This document shows, in pieces, positions 1 to 9,308 of a DNA stretch of 64,000 bases (positions are counted from its first letter, which is position 1; each line of letters opens with the position of its first letter). This DNA comes from Pedococcus cremeus (GTDB lineage Bacteria > Actinomycetota > Actinomycetes > Actinomycetales > Dermatophilaceae): assembly GCF_900111375.1 (NCBI RefSeq), contig NZ_FOHB01000005.1, positions 288,843 through 352,842 of the forward strand, given 5' to 3'. The notes beneath the pieces are model-generated. The model ran no database searches and was not told the DNA's origin. It worked only from the letters and a program-made list of their open reading frames with translations. A program made the position numbers and the translations under genes.

Positions 1-472
1 TGACCACCACGGAGTTCGCGCCGATCTGCACGTCGTCGCCGATGTAGACGGGTCCGAGGATGCGGGCGCCGGCCCCGATGGTCACCCGGCTGCCCACGGT
101 GGGGTGACGCTTCTCCCGCCTCAGTGACCGGCCGCCGAGCGTGACGCCGTGGTAGATCATCACGTCGTCGCCGACCTCGGCGGTCTCGCCGATCACGACG
201 CCCATGCCGTGGTCGATGAAGAACCGACGGCCGATCACCGCACCGGGGTGGATCTCCACCCCGGTCAGCGACCGCGACAGCTGCGAGAGCAGCCGGGCGA
301 CCAGCTTGGTGCCGGGCTGCTGCCAGAGCCGGTGGGCCACGCGGTGGGTCCAGATGGCGTGCAGGCCCGGGGAGGCCAGCGCCATCTCCAGCCGCGAGCT
401 CGTCGCCGGGTCGCGCGCGATCGCGGCGTCGAGGTCCTCGCGCAGGACGGCGAGGGCGGAGCGAAGGGTCAC
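1..472 (-). CDS. cysE: Serine O-acetyltransferase, 3' end cut by window edge
   Basis: Transfers acetyl from acetyl-CoA to L-serine, giving O-acetylserine for the adjacent CysK. About 157 N-terminal codons are visible and the C-terminus lies outside the window. The visible part has a helical N-terminal segment ([12 protein letters not shown], then [20 protein letters not shown]) followed by left-handed beta-helix hexapeptide repeats, with the acetyltransferase signatures [12 protein letters not shown] and GVTLGG and the positions [16 protein letters not shown]. The GTG at 472 is chosen because it lies 11 bp after the cysK stop and opens the conserved N-terminus; no strong Shine-Dalgarno is seen, so translational coupling to cysK is likely. 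The short N-terminus matches the compact actinobacterial type of SAT rather than the longer enterobacterial one. Confidence 0.93.
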   Translation of the reverse strand, partial: MTLRSALAVLREDLDAAIARDPATSSRLEMALASPGLHAIWTHRVAHRLWQQPGTKLVARLLSQLSRSLTGVEIHPGAVIGRRFFIDHGMGVVIGETAEVGDDVMIYHGVTLGGRSLRREKRHPTVGSRVTIGAGARILGPVYIGDDVQIGANSVVV

Positions 473-483
473 GAGGAGTCCGA

Positions 484-1410
484 TCAGTCGAGCAGGTCGG
501 AGAAGAGGATGGTCGACAGGTAGCGCTCGCCGAAGCTCGGGATGATCACGACGATCGTCTTGCCGGCGTTCTCCGGACGGGTGGCGACCTGGTTGGCGGC
601 GGCGAGCGCGGCACCCGAGGAGATGCCCACGAGCAGGCCCTCCTCCTTGGCCGCGCGGCGAGCCCACTCGACCGCCGTGTCGGCGTTGATGTCGATGACC
701 TCGTCGTAGATGTCGCGGTCGAGGATCTCGGGGATGAAGTTGGCGCCGAGGCCCTGGATCTTGTGCGGGCCGGGTTGGCCGCCGGTGAGGATGGCCGACT
801 CCTCCGGCTCGACGGCGATCATCTGCACCCCGGGCTTGCGCTCCTTGAGCACCTGGCCCACGCCGGTGATGGTGCCGCCGGTGCCGATTCCCGCAACGAC
901 GATGTCGACCTGGCCGTCGGTGTCCTTCCAGATCTCCTCGGCCGTGGTGGCGCGGTGGATGGCCGGGTTCGCCTCGTTGGCGAACTGGCGGGCCAGCACG
1001 CCGCCGCGCTCCTCGGCGATCTGGTTGGCGCGCTCGACGGCGCCCTTCATGCCCTCGGAGCCGGGGGTCAGCACCAGCTCGGCGCCGTAGGCGCGCAGCA
1101 GGGCGCGGCGCTCCTTCGACATGGTCTCGGGCATGGTCAGCACGACGTTGTAGCCGCGGGCCGCGCCCACCATGGCCAGCGCGATGCCGGTGTTGCCGGA
1201 GGTGGCCTCCACGATGGTGCCGCCGGGCTTGAGGTCGCCGGACTTCTCGGCGGCGTCGACGATCGAGACGCCGATGCGGTCCTTGACCGAGGACGCGGGG
1301 TTGTAGAACTCGAGCTTCGCGGCGACCGTGGCGTCGCTGTGGATCAGGCGGTTGATCCTCACCAGCGGGGTGTTGCCGATGAGCTTGGTGACGTCGTCGT
1401 AGATGGGCAC
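484..1410 (-). CDS. cysK: Cysteine synthase (O-acetylserine sulfhydrylase)
   Basis: PLP enzyme that makes L-cysteine from O-acetylserine and sulfide. The 308-residue protein has the usual family length. [11 protein letters not shown] holds the PLP-binding Lys, [12 protein letters not shown] is the substrate loop and GTGGTITG the phosphate-binding loop. An in-frame extension reaches 1494, but the GTG at 1410 is preferred because GAAGGCGGATCC sits just upstream and [17 protein letters not shown] matches the normal N-terminus. It lies upstream of cysE, 11 bp apart, giving a two-gene cysteine operon and probably a CysE-CysK complex in the cytosol. Confidence 0.96.
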   Translation of the reverse strand: MPIYDDVTKLIGNTPLVRINRLIHSDATVAAKLEFYNPASSVKDRIGVSIVDAAEKSGDLKPGGTIVEATSGNTGIALAMVGAARGYNVVLTMPETMSKERRALLRAYGAELVLTPGSEGMKGAVERANQIAEERGGVLARQFANEANPAIHRATTAEEIWKDTDGQVDIVVAGIGTGGTITGVGQVLKERKPGVQMIAVEPEESAILTGGQPGPHKIQGLGANFIPEILDRDIYDEVIDINADTAVEWARRAAKEEGLLVGISSGAALAAANQVATRPENAGKTIVVIIPSFGERYLSTILFSDLLD

Positions 1411-1677
1411 TGCGGATCCGCCTTCACTGGTCTCGGGGCCGGACCGCGGGGACGACCCCGCGCCGGTGGGCACACTTGCTCGTTCAACAAACACTGCCTT
1501 ATGAATGTTCCAATGGCCCGTTATCCCGGCGCAAGCCGTCGTGGGTCACAGGCGGCCGTCGTCCCACCCCTCGACCCGTGCGACGTCACCGCCGGGGCGG
1601 GCACGCGGCATACCGGGCATTTGACGCTCCTCACACGAGAGGTATGCGGGCGCTTACCTGTCAGTAGACTCGCGCGC
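1411..1677. promoter_or_regulatory. Divergent intergenic region cysK / Fe-S reductase
   Basis: A 267-bp gap between two divergent genes, so it should hold both promoters. It contains an AT-richer patch near 1475-1520 (around TTCAACAAACACTGCC) and one copy of the dispersed 9-mer at 1606-1614. No operator could be assigned with confidence, although sulfur-responsive control would be expected for cysK. Confidence 0.4.
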
Positions 1678-4047
1678 ATGTCCCCTTTGCAGATCGTCGC
1701 GCTCGTCGTCTGTCTGGCCGTCACGGCCGTGGCCATCGCCCTGCTGGTGCGCACGGTCCGCCGCTTCCTGGCGACCTTCCGGCTCGGCCAGCCGGAAACG
1801 CGCAACGACAACCCGGGCGAGCGGACCCGCACGCTGCTGCGCGAGTTCCTCGGCCACACGCGGATGTCGCGCCTGCCGGTGGTGGCGGTGGCGCACTGGA
1901 TCACGATGATCAGCTTCGGGGTGCTGTTCTTCACGCTGCTCAACGCGTTCGGCCAGCTCGTCGACCCGGAGTTCGTGCTGCCGGGGATCGGCCACTTCTT
2001 CCTTTACGAGTGGGTCACCGACGTCTTCGCGTTCGGCGGCTTCTTCGCGATCCTGCTGCTGATGGCGATCCGCCAGAAGAACCACCCGCGCAGCGCTGCC
2101 GGGGTCGACGGCCGCCGGTCGCGCTTCTTCGGGTCGACCTGGTGGCAGGCCTACTACGTCGAGCTGACGATCTTGGGCGTCACGATCTGCATCGGGTTCC
2201 TGCGCGCGTTCGAGTGGACCCTGGCCCGGTTGAACGGCACGGGCTACGACAACGCGCTGCACTTCCCGCTGACCGGGTGGATCGGCAACTTCTTCACCGG
2301 CCTGTCGGTGGGCACCATCGAGACCCTCATCGTGGTCGTGTCCGCGGTCAAGATCCTCATCTCGTTCGCGTGGATGATCACCATCGCCCTGCAGCCGACC
2401 ATGGGTGTGGCCTGGCACCGCTTCCTGGCCTTCTTCAACATCTGGTTCAAGCGCCACGCAGACGGCCGCACCTCCCTCGGTGAGCTGCAGCCGCTGAAGG
2501 TGGGGGGCGAGGTCGTCGACTTCGAGAACATCGAGGAGCTCGACGAGGACGCCGCGCTCGGCGTCGGCAAGGTCGAGGACTTCACCTGGAAGGGCCTGCT
2601 CGACTTCACCACCTGCACCGAGTGCGGCCGCTGCCAGAGCCAGTGCCCGGCGTGGAACACCGACAAGCCGCTGTCGCCGAAGATGCTCGTGATGACGCTG
2701 CGCGACCACGCGCACGCCAAGGCGCCGTGGCTGCTGGCCACCGACGAGGAGCGCGAGGCCGCGCTCGCCGGAGCGGGCTCGGCCGAGGGCAACCCCGACG
2801 GGAAGGGTGACGCAAAGGGCAAGGGCCTGGCCGCCGCGGCCCCCTTGGCCGAGCTGCCGCTCATCGGTGAGACCGGCTACGACCTCGACCACCCGCTGAC
2901 GGCCTACAACCCGCACGGCCCCGACGCGGTCATCGACCAGGACGTGCTGTGGTCGTGCACCACCTGCGGCGCCTGCGTCGAGCAGTGCCCGGTCGACATC
3001 GAGCACGTCGACGCGATCGTCGACATGCGTCGCTACCAGAACCTCATCGAGTCGGCGTTCCCCAACGAGCTCGGTGGCCTGTTCAAGAACATGGAGAACA
3101 AGGGCAACCCGTGGGGCATGGCCGCCCGGGCCCGCCTCGACTGGGCCAAGGACCTGCCCTTCCCGGTCAAGATCCTCGGCCAGGACGTCGAGTCCGCCGA
3201 CGACGTCGACTACCTGTTCTGGGTCGGTTGCGCCGGCGCCTACGAGGACCGCGCCAAGAAGACGACCCGCGCCGTGGCCGAGCTGCTCGACCAGGCCGGG
3301 GTCACCTTCGCCATCCTCGGCGACGGCGAGACCTGCACCGGTGACTCCGCCCGCCGCGCCGGCAACGAGTTCCTCTTCCAGATGCTGGCCCAGCAGAACG
3401 TCGAGGTGCTCAACGAGGTCGGCGCGACCAAGATCGTCGTCACCTGCGCGCACTGCTTCAACACGATCAAGAACGAGTATCCCCAGCTCGGCGGCAAGTA
3501 CGAGGTCGTCCACCACACCCAGCTGCTCAACCGCCTCGTGCGCGACAAGAAGCTGGTGCCGGTGGCCCGCCCGGCCGAGCGTCCCGGCATGTCCAGCAAC
3601 AAGGACGTCGCCTCCACCGCCGAGACGGTCACCTACCACGACCCCTGCTACCTCGGCCGCCACAACGGGGTCTACTCCCCGCCCCGCGAGCTCATCGGCG
3701 CCCTGCCCGGCGTCGAGCTCAAGGAGATGGAGCGCAGCAAGGAGAAGTCGTTCTGCTGCGGCGCCGGCGGCGCCCGCATGTGGATGGAGGAGAAGCTCGG
3801 CACCCGCATCAACATGAACCGCACCGAGGAGGCGCTGGCCACCGGCGCCGAGCGGATCGCGATCGGCTGCCCCTTCTGCCGCGTCATGATCTCCGACGGA
3901 CTGACCGCCAAGCAGTCCGAGGGACAGGGCGAGCAGGTCGAGGTCGTCGACGTCGCCCAGATGCTGCTCGCCGCGGTCCGCCGCGGGCAGGAGGGCGGCG
4001 AGGTCGCCGCCGAGGTCCCCGAGCCGGAGCCCGCGCCGACCGCCTGA
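1678..4047 (+). CDS. Membrane-bound Fe-S (heterodisulfide-reductase-like) oxidoreductase
   Basis: A 789-residue electron-transfer protein resembling mycobacterial Rv0338c. The first ~270 residues contain several hydrophobic helices (start at MSPLQIVALVVCLAV, then repeated segments to about residue 240), like the NarI/DUF3483 membrane part. Then come two 4Fe-4S motifs, CTECGRCQSQCP near residue 311 and CTTCGACVEQCP near 427, and two CCG-type cysteine domains (CAHCFNT, DPCYLGRHNG, CCGAGG). An Ala/Pro-rich tail ends it. The frame is open far upstream, but the ATG at 1678 is chosen because the first membrane helix starts there; no clear Shine-Dalgarno is present. The exact redox partner is unknown. 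It is monocistronic and ends at a strong terminator. Confidence 0.9.
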   Translation: MSPLQIVALVVCLAVTAVAIALLVRTVRRFLATFRLGQPETRNDNPGERTRTLLREFLGHTRMSRLPVVAVAHWITMISFGVLFFTLLNAFGQLVDPEFVLPGIGHFFLYEWVTDVFAFGGFFAILLLMAIRQKNHPRSAAGVDGRRSRFFGSTWWQAYYVELTILGVTICIGFLRAFEWTLARLNGTGYDNALHFPLTGWIGNFFTGLSVGTIETLIVVVSAVKILISFAWMITIALQPTMGVAWHRFLAFFNIWFKRHADGRTSLGELQPLKVGGEVVDFENIEELDEDAALGVGKVEDFTWKGLLDFTTCTECGRCQSQCPAWNTDKPLSPKMLVMTLRDHAHAKAPWLLATDEEREAALAGAGSAEGNPDGKGDAKGKGLAAAAPLAELPLIGETGYDLDHPLTAYNPHGPDAVIDQDVLWSCTTCGACVEQCPVDIEHVDAIVDMRRYQNLIESAFPNELGGLFKNMENKGNPWGMAARARLDWAKDLPFPVKILGQDVESADDVDYLFWVGCAGAYEDRAKKTTRAVAELLDQAGVTFAILGDGETCTGDSARRAGNEFLFQMLAQQNVEVLNEVGATKIVVTCAHCFNTIKNEYPQLGGKYEVVHHTQLLNRLVRDKKLVPVARPAERPGMSSNKDVASTAETVTYHDPCYLGRHNGVYSPPRELIGALPGVELKEMERSKEKSFCCGAGGARMWMEEKLGTRINMNRTEEALATGAERIAIGCPFCRVMISDGLTAKQSEGQGEQVEVVDVAQMLLAAVRRGQEGGEVAAEVPEPEPAPTA

Positions 4048-4066
4048 CCCGTCAGGGCTGTGAGGT

Positions 4067-4108
4067 GAGAGGGCCGGTATGCCGCGTGGGCGGCATACCG
4101 GCCCTCTC
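4067..4108. terminator. Bidirectional terminator, 18-bp perfect stem
   Basis: GAGAGGGCCGGTATGCCG and its exact complement flank a 6-nt loop (CGTGGG). It sits between the convergent Fe-S reductase and luxR-type genes and serves both. Each arm carries one copy of the dispersed 9-mer GGTATGCCG, facing each other. Confidence 0.9.
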
Positions 4109-4118
4109 TCGTTCCGTC

Positions 4119-6554
4119 TCAGGCGTGGTCGACCATGAGGGCCGCCAGCCGGGCCCGCGAGCTGATGTCGAGCTTGCGGAAGATGTGCGCCAGGTGGGCG
4201 TCGACCGTGCGCGGTGACACGAACAGCTGCTCGGCGATCTGCCGGTTGGTCAGGCCCTGCGCGACCAGGCTGGCCACGGTGCGCTCCGTGCGGGTGAGCA
4301 GCGACAGCGGCGAGTCGGCGGCCTCACCGGCGCCGCTCTCGGGCGTGAAGAGCGTGGTGACGGCGGCGACGCCGGCGTCGGTGAACTGGCCGTCGGACAC
4401 CCAGTCGGCGGGCACGCTCCGCTGCGGCACGCTCGAGGGCACGCCCTGGCCAGGTCGCTGACGGGCCACGGCACGACGTGGCGCCCGCAGCGCGCGGGCC
4501 GCGGCCGAGCACCGGCCCGCCGCCGAGCTGCCCTCCGCTGCGAGCGCCCGGTCGAGACCGTCGAGGGCGTCCGCCGCCCGCAGCGGGAAGCCGCACTCGG
4601 TCGCCTGCCGCAGCGCGCCCAGGTATGCCGCGGCCGCCTGGGCCCCCTCGCCGCAGGCGGTGAGCGCGTCGCCGAGGAGGAGCCGGGCCTCGATGCCGTC
4701 GCGACCCAGCCGGATGCTGTCGGCCAGCACGATGATGTCGGCGGCCAGACCTGCGGCCCGGCGGCACTCCTGCGCTGCCATCAGGTCGCGGGCGTCCTGC
4801 AGCTGCACGCCCAGGCGCACCCCCCAGGGCAGCCACTCGTAGTGGACCTTCGCGGACCGCGGGTTGTCCGACACGGCCCGGAAGAGCGTGTCGGCCAGCA
4901 GGGCGATGCGGTCCTCCGCGAGGTCGACGGCCCGGTCGCGGGCCGCCCGGGCGATGGCGGCCGCCTCGACGGTCCGGCCCTGCTCGGCCGCGATGACGCC
5001 CATGAGCATCCGCGCCGACAGCGCCATCCACTGCTCCTCGGCGGGGGCGTCGGTCATCACCACCTCGGCGAGCGCCTCGGCCTCGTCGAACTCGCCCCGG
5101 CAGACGTGGATGTCGACCAGGGTGCGGCGCAGCTGGCGCAGCACGTAGTCGTCGCCCACCGCGAGGCGCAGTCCGGCCTCGACCTCCTGACGGGCGGCGT
5201 CGAGGGCGCCGGCGTCGAGGTGCATCTCGGCGCGTATGGAGGCGTTGCGGGCACGCTGCCGGTCCGGGTGGGGGTCGGTGAGCGCGTGCTGCTCGGCCCG
5301 CTCGAGCAGGGGCATGCCCTCGTAGGTGCCGCGGACCTCCGAGGCGCAGATGCCGGCCCGTCGGGCGAGCTGCGATCCGATGTCGGCCGGTCCGTCGCCG
5401 CTGGCGAGCACCTCCTCGAGGATCTCGACCGCCTCCCGGGCGCGCATGGCGGTGTAGAGCGAGGAGAAGATGTTGTTGGCCAGCCGGTAGGCCAGCGGGC
5501 GGGTTCGGGCCTCGGCGGCGGCAGCGGTGATGGCCTGCCTCATGACACCCATCTCCCGCAGCCAGCTCTCGTCGGCGGCGCCACTCATGCCGTCCGACGG
5601 GGTGACCCGCTCCGCCCAGCGCAGCAGGCCGGCGACCGCCTGCTCGTGGTCGTCACCGTCCACGGTCAGGGCCACCCCGTGCCGGCGGATCGGTGCGAGC
5701 ATGTCGAACCGGCCGTCGGAGTGCACCTCCACGAGGCTACGGCGGGCGAGGGCGGAGGCGAGCTGCGCCGCCTCCGCGCGGGTGACGTCGGTGATGTCGG
5801 CGAGGACGTCGAGGCTGACCGGGTGCTGCATGACCGCGAGCCGGCGGAAGCAGCGCTTCTGGTCCTCGTCGAGCAGGGCGTAGGAGGCATGCACCGCCTC
5901 GTCGATGGAGGCCGTCGGGGTCACGTCGGAGACGCCGACCAGCGCGATCTGCACGCCGAGGTGCTCGATCAGCAACGGCAGCCCACCGCTGGCCTGGAGG
6001 AGCCGGCGGACGTTGCGCTCGTCGCGGCGCAGGTCCACGGGGTGGCCGCCGGCAGCCGCGATCCGGGCCAGGAAGAGCTCCACGGCGGGGCCTTCGAGAC
6101 CCTCGCCGCGCTGCGGCACCCGCAGCGGCCCCAGCCGCACCACCCGTTCGTGGGGGCGACCGGCCACCGACGAGGCGGTGCAGAGCAGCCGGAAGGTCGA
6201 GGTGGAGTCGATGAGCTCGTCGCACAGGATGCCGAGCCCGTCGACGCTGTCGACGCCGTCGAGCACGAGCAGGACGTCCTGGTCGTCGAGTGCGCGCTTG
6301 AGCGCCAGGAAGGGCGGGTCACCCGGTGCGATGTCGGCCCCGAGCGCGTCGAGGGCGGCGGTGACGATGGCGTCGGCGCCGCGGAGGCTGCGGGCCGAGA
6401 CCCAGACGGCGCGGGGGTGCTCCTCCGCGGCGTGGCGGGCGAGCAGCGTCTTGCCGCACCCGGGGGCTCCCGTCACGGTCACCCAGCGCCCGTCGAGGAG
6501 CAGGCTGCGCACGCGGTCGAGGGCGTCCTCACGCCCGACGCATGGAGTCAGCAC
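4119..6554 (-). CDS. LuxR-family transcriptional regulator with N-terminal ATPase (LAL-like)
   Basis: An 811-residue regulator. GAPGCGKT near residue 30 is a Walker A P-loop and DVLLVLDGVD near residue 94 a Walker B, giving an NB-ARC/AAA-type ATPase. A long helical tetratricopeptide-like middle (about residues 320-650) is likely the signal-sensing part. The last ~65 residues form a LuxR (GerE) helix-turn-helix, with LTRTERTVASLVAQG, NRQIAEQLFVSPRTVDAHL and RKLDISSRARL. Such proteins activate catabolic or secondary-metabolism genes in response to a ligand, but nothing here identifies the target. It is transcribed alone; a short palindrome lies about 30 bp upstream. Confidence 0.92.
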   Translation of the reverse strand: MLTPCVGREDALDRVRSLLLDGRWVTVTGAPGCGKTLLARHAAEEHPRAVWVSARSLRGADAIVTAALDALGADIAPGDPPFLALKRALDDQDVLLVLDGVDSVDGLGILCDELIDSTSTFRLLCTASSVAGRPHERVVRLGPLRVPQRGEGLEGPAVELFLARIAAAGGHPVDLRRDERNVRRLLQASGGLPLLIEHLGVQIALVGVSDVTPTASIDEAVHASYALLDEDQKRCFRRLAVMQHPVSLDVLADITDVTRAEAAQLASALARRSLVEVHSDGRFDMLAPIRRHGVALTVDGDDHEQAVAGLLRWAERVTPSDGMSGAADESWLREMGVMRQAITAAAAEARTRPLAYRLANNIFSSLYTAMRAREAVEILEEVLASGDGPADIGSQLARRAGICASEVRGTYEGMPLLERAEQHALTDPHPDRQRARNASIRAEMHLDAGALDAARQEVEAGLRLAVGDDYVLRQLRRTLVDIHVCRGEFDEAEALAEVVMTDAPAEEQWMALSARMLMGVIAAEQGRTVEAAAIARAARDRAVDLAEDRIALLADTLFRAVSDNPRSAKVHYEWLPWGVRLGVQLQDARDLMAAQECRRAAGLAADIIVLADSIRLGRDGIEARLLLGDALTACGEGAQAAAAYLGALRQATECGFPLRAADALDGLDRALAAEGSSAAGRCSAAARALRAPRRAVARQRPGQGVPSSVPQRSVPADWVSDGQFTDAGVAAVTTLFTPESGAGEAADSPLSLLTRTERTVASLVAQGLTNRQIAEQLFVSPRTVDAHLAHIFRKLDISSRARLAALMVDHA

Positions 6555-6585
6555 CGAAGCAGGCTATCGACACCCATCCGTCAAT

Positions 6586-6603
6586 ATCGGTGGTTTCACC
6601 GAT
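6586..6603. promoter_or_regulatory. Palindrome upstream of the LuxR gene, candidate operator
   Basis: ATCGGTG-GTTT-CACCGAT, a perfect 7-bp inverted repeat with a 4-bp spacer, 32 bp before the LuxR start. Its place in an AT-richer promoter stretch suggests an operator, possibly autoregulatory. Confidence 0.45.
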
Positions 6604-6726
6604 GCCTCCCTCGGTGCCACCCGGGCAGTCTGGTCCACAGCAAGCCGGGGCCGGCAGGCGGGAGACGTGGAGGGGCGCCTCCCGCGTGCCGGGCTCGGAC
6701 GCGCAGCGGCGGATCGGGGGAACCGC

Positions 6727-6774
6727 CACAGAAGCCGGATGTGGTTCGGGGGAGCCACATCCGGCCTTTCTGTG
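6727..6774 (-). terminator. Terminator of the osmoprotectant operon
   Basis: GCCGGATGTGG and CCACATCCGGC form an 11-bp stem (6734-6744 with 6755-6765). The stem is extended by CACAGAA/TTCTGTG outside. It lies beyond the end of the binding-protein gene on the minus strand. Confidence 0.8.
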
Positions 6775-6846
6775 TGCGCCGTTGCCCTGGGGTGAGCTCG
6801 GCCCGGCGTCGGACCGGTCCCGAGTCAGCCCCGAGTCAACCCCGAG

Positions 6847-7779
6847 TCAGCCCAGCCCGTTGGACTTCAGCCACTCCTGCGCGACCTTGTCCGGGTCCTG
6901 CTTGTCGGTGACCACCTTCGCGAGCAGGTCGGTCAGGGTCTTGGTGTCGAGCTTGGCCGAGACGCCGTTGAGGGCCCCCGAGACGGTGTCGTTGACCTTC
7001 GTCTTCGTGATGAGCGGCACGACGTTCTGCGCAGCGAAGAGGTGCTTGGGATCCTCGAGCACGACGAAGTTGTTGGCCGGGATGCTCGGGTCGGTGGTGA
7101 AGATGTTGGCCGCGTCGACCTGGCCGTTCTTCAGCGCCTGGACCGACAGCGGACCACCGGCGTCGAGGGGCTTGAACGACTTGAACTCCAGCCCGTAGAG
7201 CTTCTTCAGGCCGGGAACGCCCGTCTCGCGGGTCTTCCACTCCGGCGGCCCGCCGAGCACGAGGTTCTGCGACTTGCCCTTGAGGTCGGCGATCGACTTC
7301 AGCTGCAACTTGTCGGCGGTCGCCTTGGTCACCGCGACCGAGTCCTTGTCCTCAGCAGCCGACTTGTCCAGCACGGTGAGGGTGGAGGGCAGCGCCGCCT
7401 GCAGCTCCTTGTAGACGCCGTCGGCGTCGGTCGCCTTCGCGTTCTTGTTGAAGTACTGCGCCAGCACGCCGGTGTACTCGGGGATGAGGTCGATCGAGCC
7501 GTCCTTCAGGGCCGGGATGTAGACCTCGCGGCTGCCGATGTTGAGCTTGGTGGTGACGTCGACGCCCTTGGCCTTGAGCGCGCCGGCGTAGATCTCGGCC
7601 AGCAGCTGGTTCTCGGGGAAGTTGGCCGAACCGACGGTGATGCTCGAGCCGCCGCCGGAGCCGCTCGAGCTGCTGCCGGTGGCGAACACGTCGTTGTTGT
7701 TGCCACCGCCGCCGCAGGCGGCCAGGGACACGAGGGCGAAGGCGGCGCCGAGGCTGACGGCGATCCGGGATGTTCTCAC
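6847..7779 (-). CDS. Osmoprotectant (glycine betaine/choline-type) ABC substrate-binding lipoprotein
   Basis: A 310-residue OpuAC/ProX-family solute receptor, outside the cell and lipid-anchored. A signal peptide ends in the lipobox SLAACGGG, followed by an Asn/Ser/Gly linker. The mature part begins ITVGSANFPENQLLAEIYA, typical of the OpuCC group. The GTG at 7779 is preferred over a start 33 bp upstream because AAGGAG sits 8 bp before it. Last gene of the four-gene operon; the ligand is inferred from the family and the operon. Confidence 0.92.
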   Translation of the reverse strand: MRTSRIAVSLGAAFALVSLAACGGGGNNNDVFATGSSSSGSGGGSSITVGSANFPENQLLAEIYAGALKAKGVDVTTKLNIGSREVYIPALKDGSIDLIPEYTGVLAQYFNKNAKATDADGVYKELQAALPSTLTVLDKSAAEDKDSVAVTKATADKLQLKSIADLKGKSQNLVLGGPPEWKTRETGVPGLKKLYGLEFKSFKPLDAGGPLSVQALKNGQVDAANIFTTDPSIPANNFVVLEDPKHLFAAQNVVPLITKTKVNDTVSGALNGVSAKLDTKTLTDLLAKVVTDKQDPDKVAQEWLKSNGLG

Positions 7780-7808
7780 TGACCTGCTCCTTGCGGTTCT
7801 TTGATCGG

Positions 7809-8639
7809 TCAACTGTTGTGTCGCGGTTCAGTCTTGCCTGCCTCGCGGCGAACGGCGAGTTCCTTTTCGCCTGCGAACACCGCGCCAGGCGCTGGTATGC
7901 CGTCCGCGTCCGTGGTGCCGTCGGCGTCGGTGGCCGCGCGGCCGCCACCGCGGGTGGTGGTTCGTCCCGTGAGCCCGGGCGACACGGCATACCGTTGCAC
8001 GCCGGCGAGGGCGAGGTCGACGAGCAGCGCCAGCACCGCGACGAGCAGGGCGCCGGACACCATCTGCGGGAAGTCGCGGATGGCCTGGCCGTCGATGAGG
8101 AGGCGGCCCAGGCCGCCGATGCCGACGATGGCGGCGATGGTGGCGGTAGCCACCACCTGCAGGGCCGCCGACCGCAGGCCGGAGAAGATCAGGGGCAGGG
8201 CGCAGGGCACCTCGACCCGGCTGAGCACCTCCCAGCCGGTCATGCCCATGCCCCGGGCGGCGTCGCGTGCGGCCGGGTCGACGCCCTCGACGCCGGCGTA
8301 GGCGCCGGAGAGGATCGGCGGGATCGCCAGCACGATGAGCACGATGAGGCTGGGCCAGAGGGACGCCGCGTCGCCGCTCAGCCTCGGGCCGAGGAACAGC
8401 ACCATGATGAACAGCAGCCCGAGGCTCGGGACGGCCCGGGCGGCGCCGGCGAGGTTCACCGCGACGACCCGCCCACGGCCGGTGTGACCGATCAGGAGAC
8501 CGGCGGGCACCGCGATGAGCGAGGCGATGAGGAGTGAGACGCCGGAGTACCAGATGTGCTCCCACGTGCGGGCGGGGACACCGTCGGGTCCGGTCCAGTG
8601 CGCCGGGTCGAGGAGCCAGGAGGCGACGTCGTTGATCAC
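7809..8639 (-). CDS. Osmoprotectant ABC transporter permease (second)
   Basis: An inner-membrane permease of the OpuCB/ProW type, 276 residues, with about five hydrophobic segments and the EAA-loop region around GMGMTGWEVLSRVEVP. The GTG start overlaps the stop of the preceding permease by 4 bp (GTGA), which decides the start and implies coupled translation. The C-terminal ~60 residues are an unusual hydrophilic tail rich in Thr, Asp and Gly. The tail uses a rare ATA codon inside a copy of the dispersed 9-mer. Confidence 0.92.
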   Translation of the reverse strand: MINDVASWLLDPAHWTGPDGVPARTWEHIWYSGVSLLIASLIAVPAGLLIGHTGRGRVVAVNLAGAARAVPSLGLLFIMVLFLGPRLSGDAASLWPSLIVLIVLAIPPILSGAYAGVEGVDPAARDAARGMGMTGWEVLSRVEVPCALPLIFSGLRSAALQVVATATIAAIVGIGGLGRLLIDGQAIRDFPQMVSGALLVAVLALLVDLALAGVQRYAVSPGLTGRTTTRGGGRAATDADGTTDADGIPAPGAVFAGEKELAVRREAGKTEPRHNS

Positions 8640-9280
8640 GAGGCACCACCTGCCCGCTGCCACGGCGTGAGCAGCCGGGCCACCGCCAGGATCACGAGGT
8701 CGAAGGCCAGGGCCAGCACGAAGCAGGCAGCCAGACCGACGACGATGGGGTCGTAGAAGGAGCGCGCGAACCCGTCCGTGAAGAGCAGCCCCAGCTGGGG
8801 GATGCCGATGACGGCGGCAACGCTGACGATGCTGACGTTGCTCACGGCGGCTACCCGCATCCCGGCGGCGATGACGGGAACGGCCAGCGGCAGCTCGACG
8901 GCGAAGAAGCGGCGGAACCGGGTGAAGCCCATGGCGGTGGCCGCCTGCTTCACGTCGTCGGGCACCGCACCGAGGGCGTCGGCGACGGTGCGCACCAGCA
9001 GCGCCACGGTGTAGACCGTCATGGCCACGAGGACGTTGCTCCGATCCAGGATCCTGGTGCCGAGGATCCCCGGCAGGAGGATGAACAGGGCCAGGCTCGG
9101 GATCGTGTAGAGCAGGCCGAAGCCGGCCGTGAACGGCGTGTACAGCCCGGGGTACCGCCGGGCCAGCCAGCCGAGTGGCAGCGCGAGCAGCAGGCCGATC
9201 ACGAGGGGGAGCCCGGCGAGGTAGACGTGCTGGACCGCGAGGTCGAGGACGTCCTGGACGTGGTCGAGGAACCAGGTCAT
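8636..9280 (-). CDS. Osmoprotectant ABC transporter permease (first)
   Basis: A 214-residue permease, the normal length for OpuCB-type subunits, with five to six transmembrane segments (for example LPLVIGLLLALPLGW). The conserved cytoplasmic loop reads AATAMGFTRFRRFF. It pairs with the second permease to form the transmembrane channel. It lies 28 bp after the ATPase stop in the same operon. Confidence 0.93.
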   Translation of the reverse strand: MTWFLDHVQDVLDLAVQHVYLAGLPLVIGLLLALPLGWLARRYPGLYTPFTAGFGLLYTIPSLALFILLPGILGTRILDRSNVLVAMTVYTVALLVRTVADALGAVPDDVKQAATAMGFTRFRRFFAVELPLAVPVIAAGMRVAAVSNVSIVSVAAVIGIPQLGLLFTDGFARSFYDPIVVGLAACFVLALAFDLVILAVARLLTPWQRAGGAS

Positions 9281-9308
9281 GGCTGGCCGCTGCTCGGTCG
9301 AGGGCTCG

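Noticed and set aside
763..1677. N-terminal extension of the Fe-S reductase through cysK
   Set aside because: It is antisense to cysK and lacks membrane or Fe-S features; the first helix starts at 1678.
1654..3663. A 669-codon minus-strand frame opposite the Fe-S reductase
   Set aside because: It is the antisense shadow of a GC-rich gene with no family motifs; the plus-strand protein has clear Fe-S sites.
4842..6911. A 689-codon plus-strand frame opposite the LuxR gene
   Set aside because: Low-complexity Gly/Arg/Val/Leu composition, typical antisense frame; the LuxR protein is convincing.
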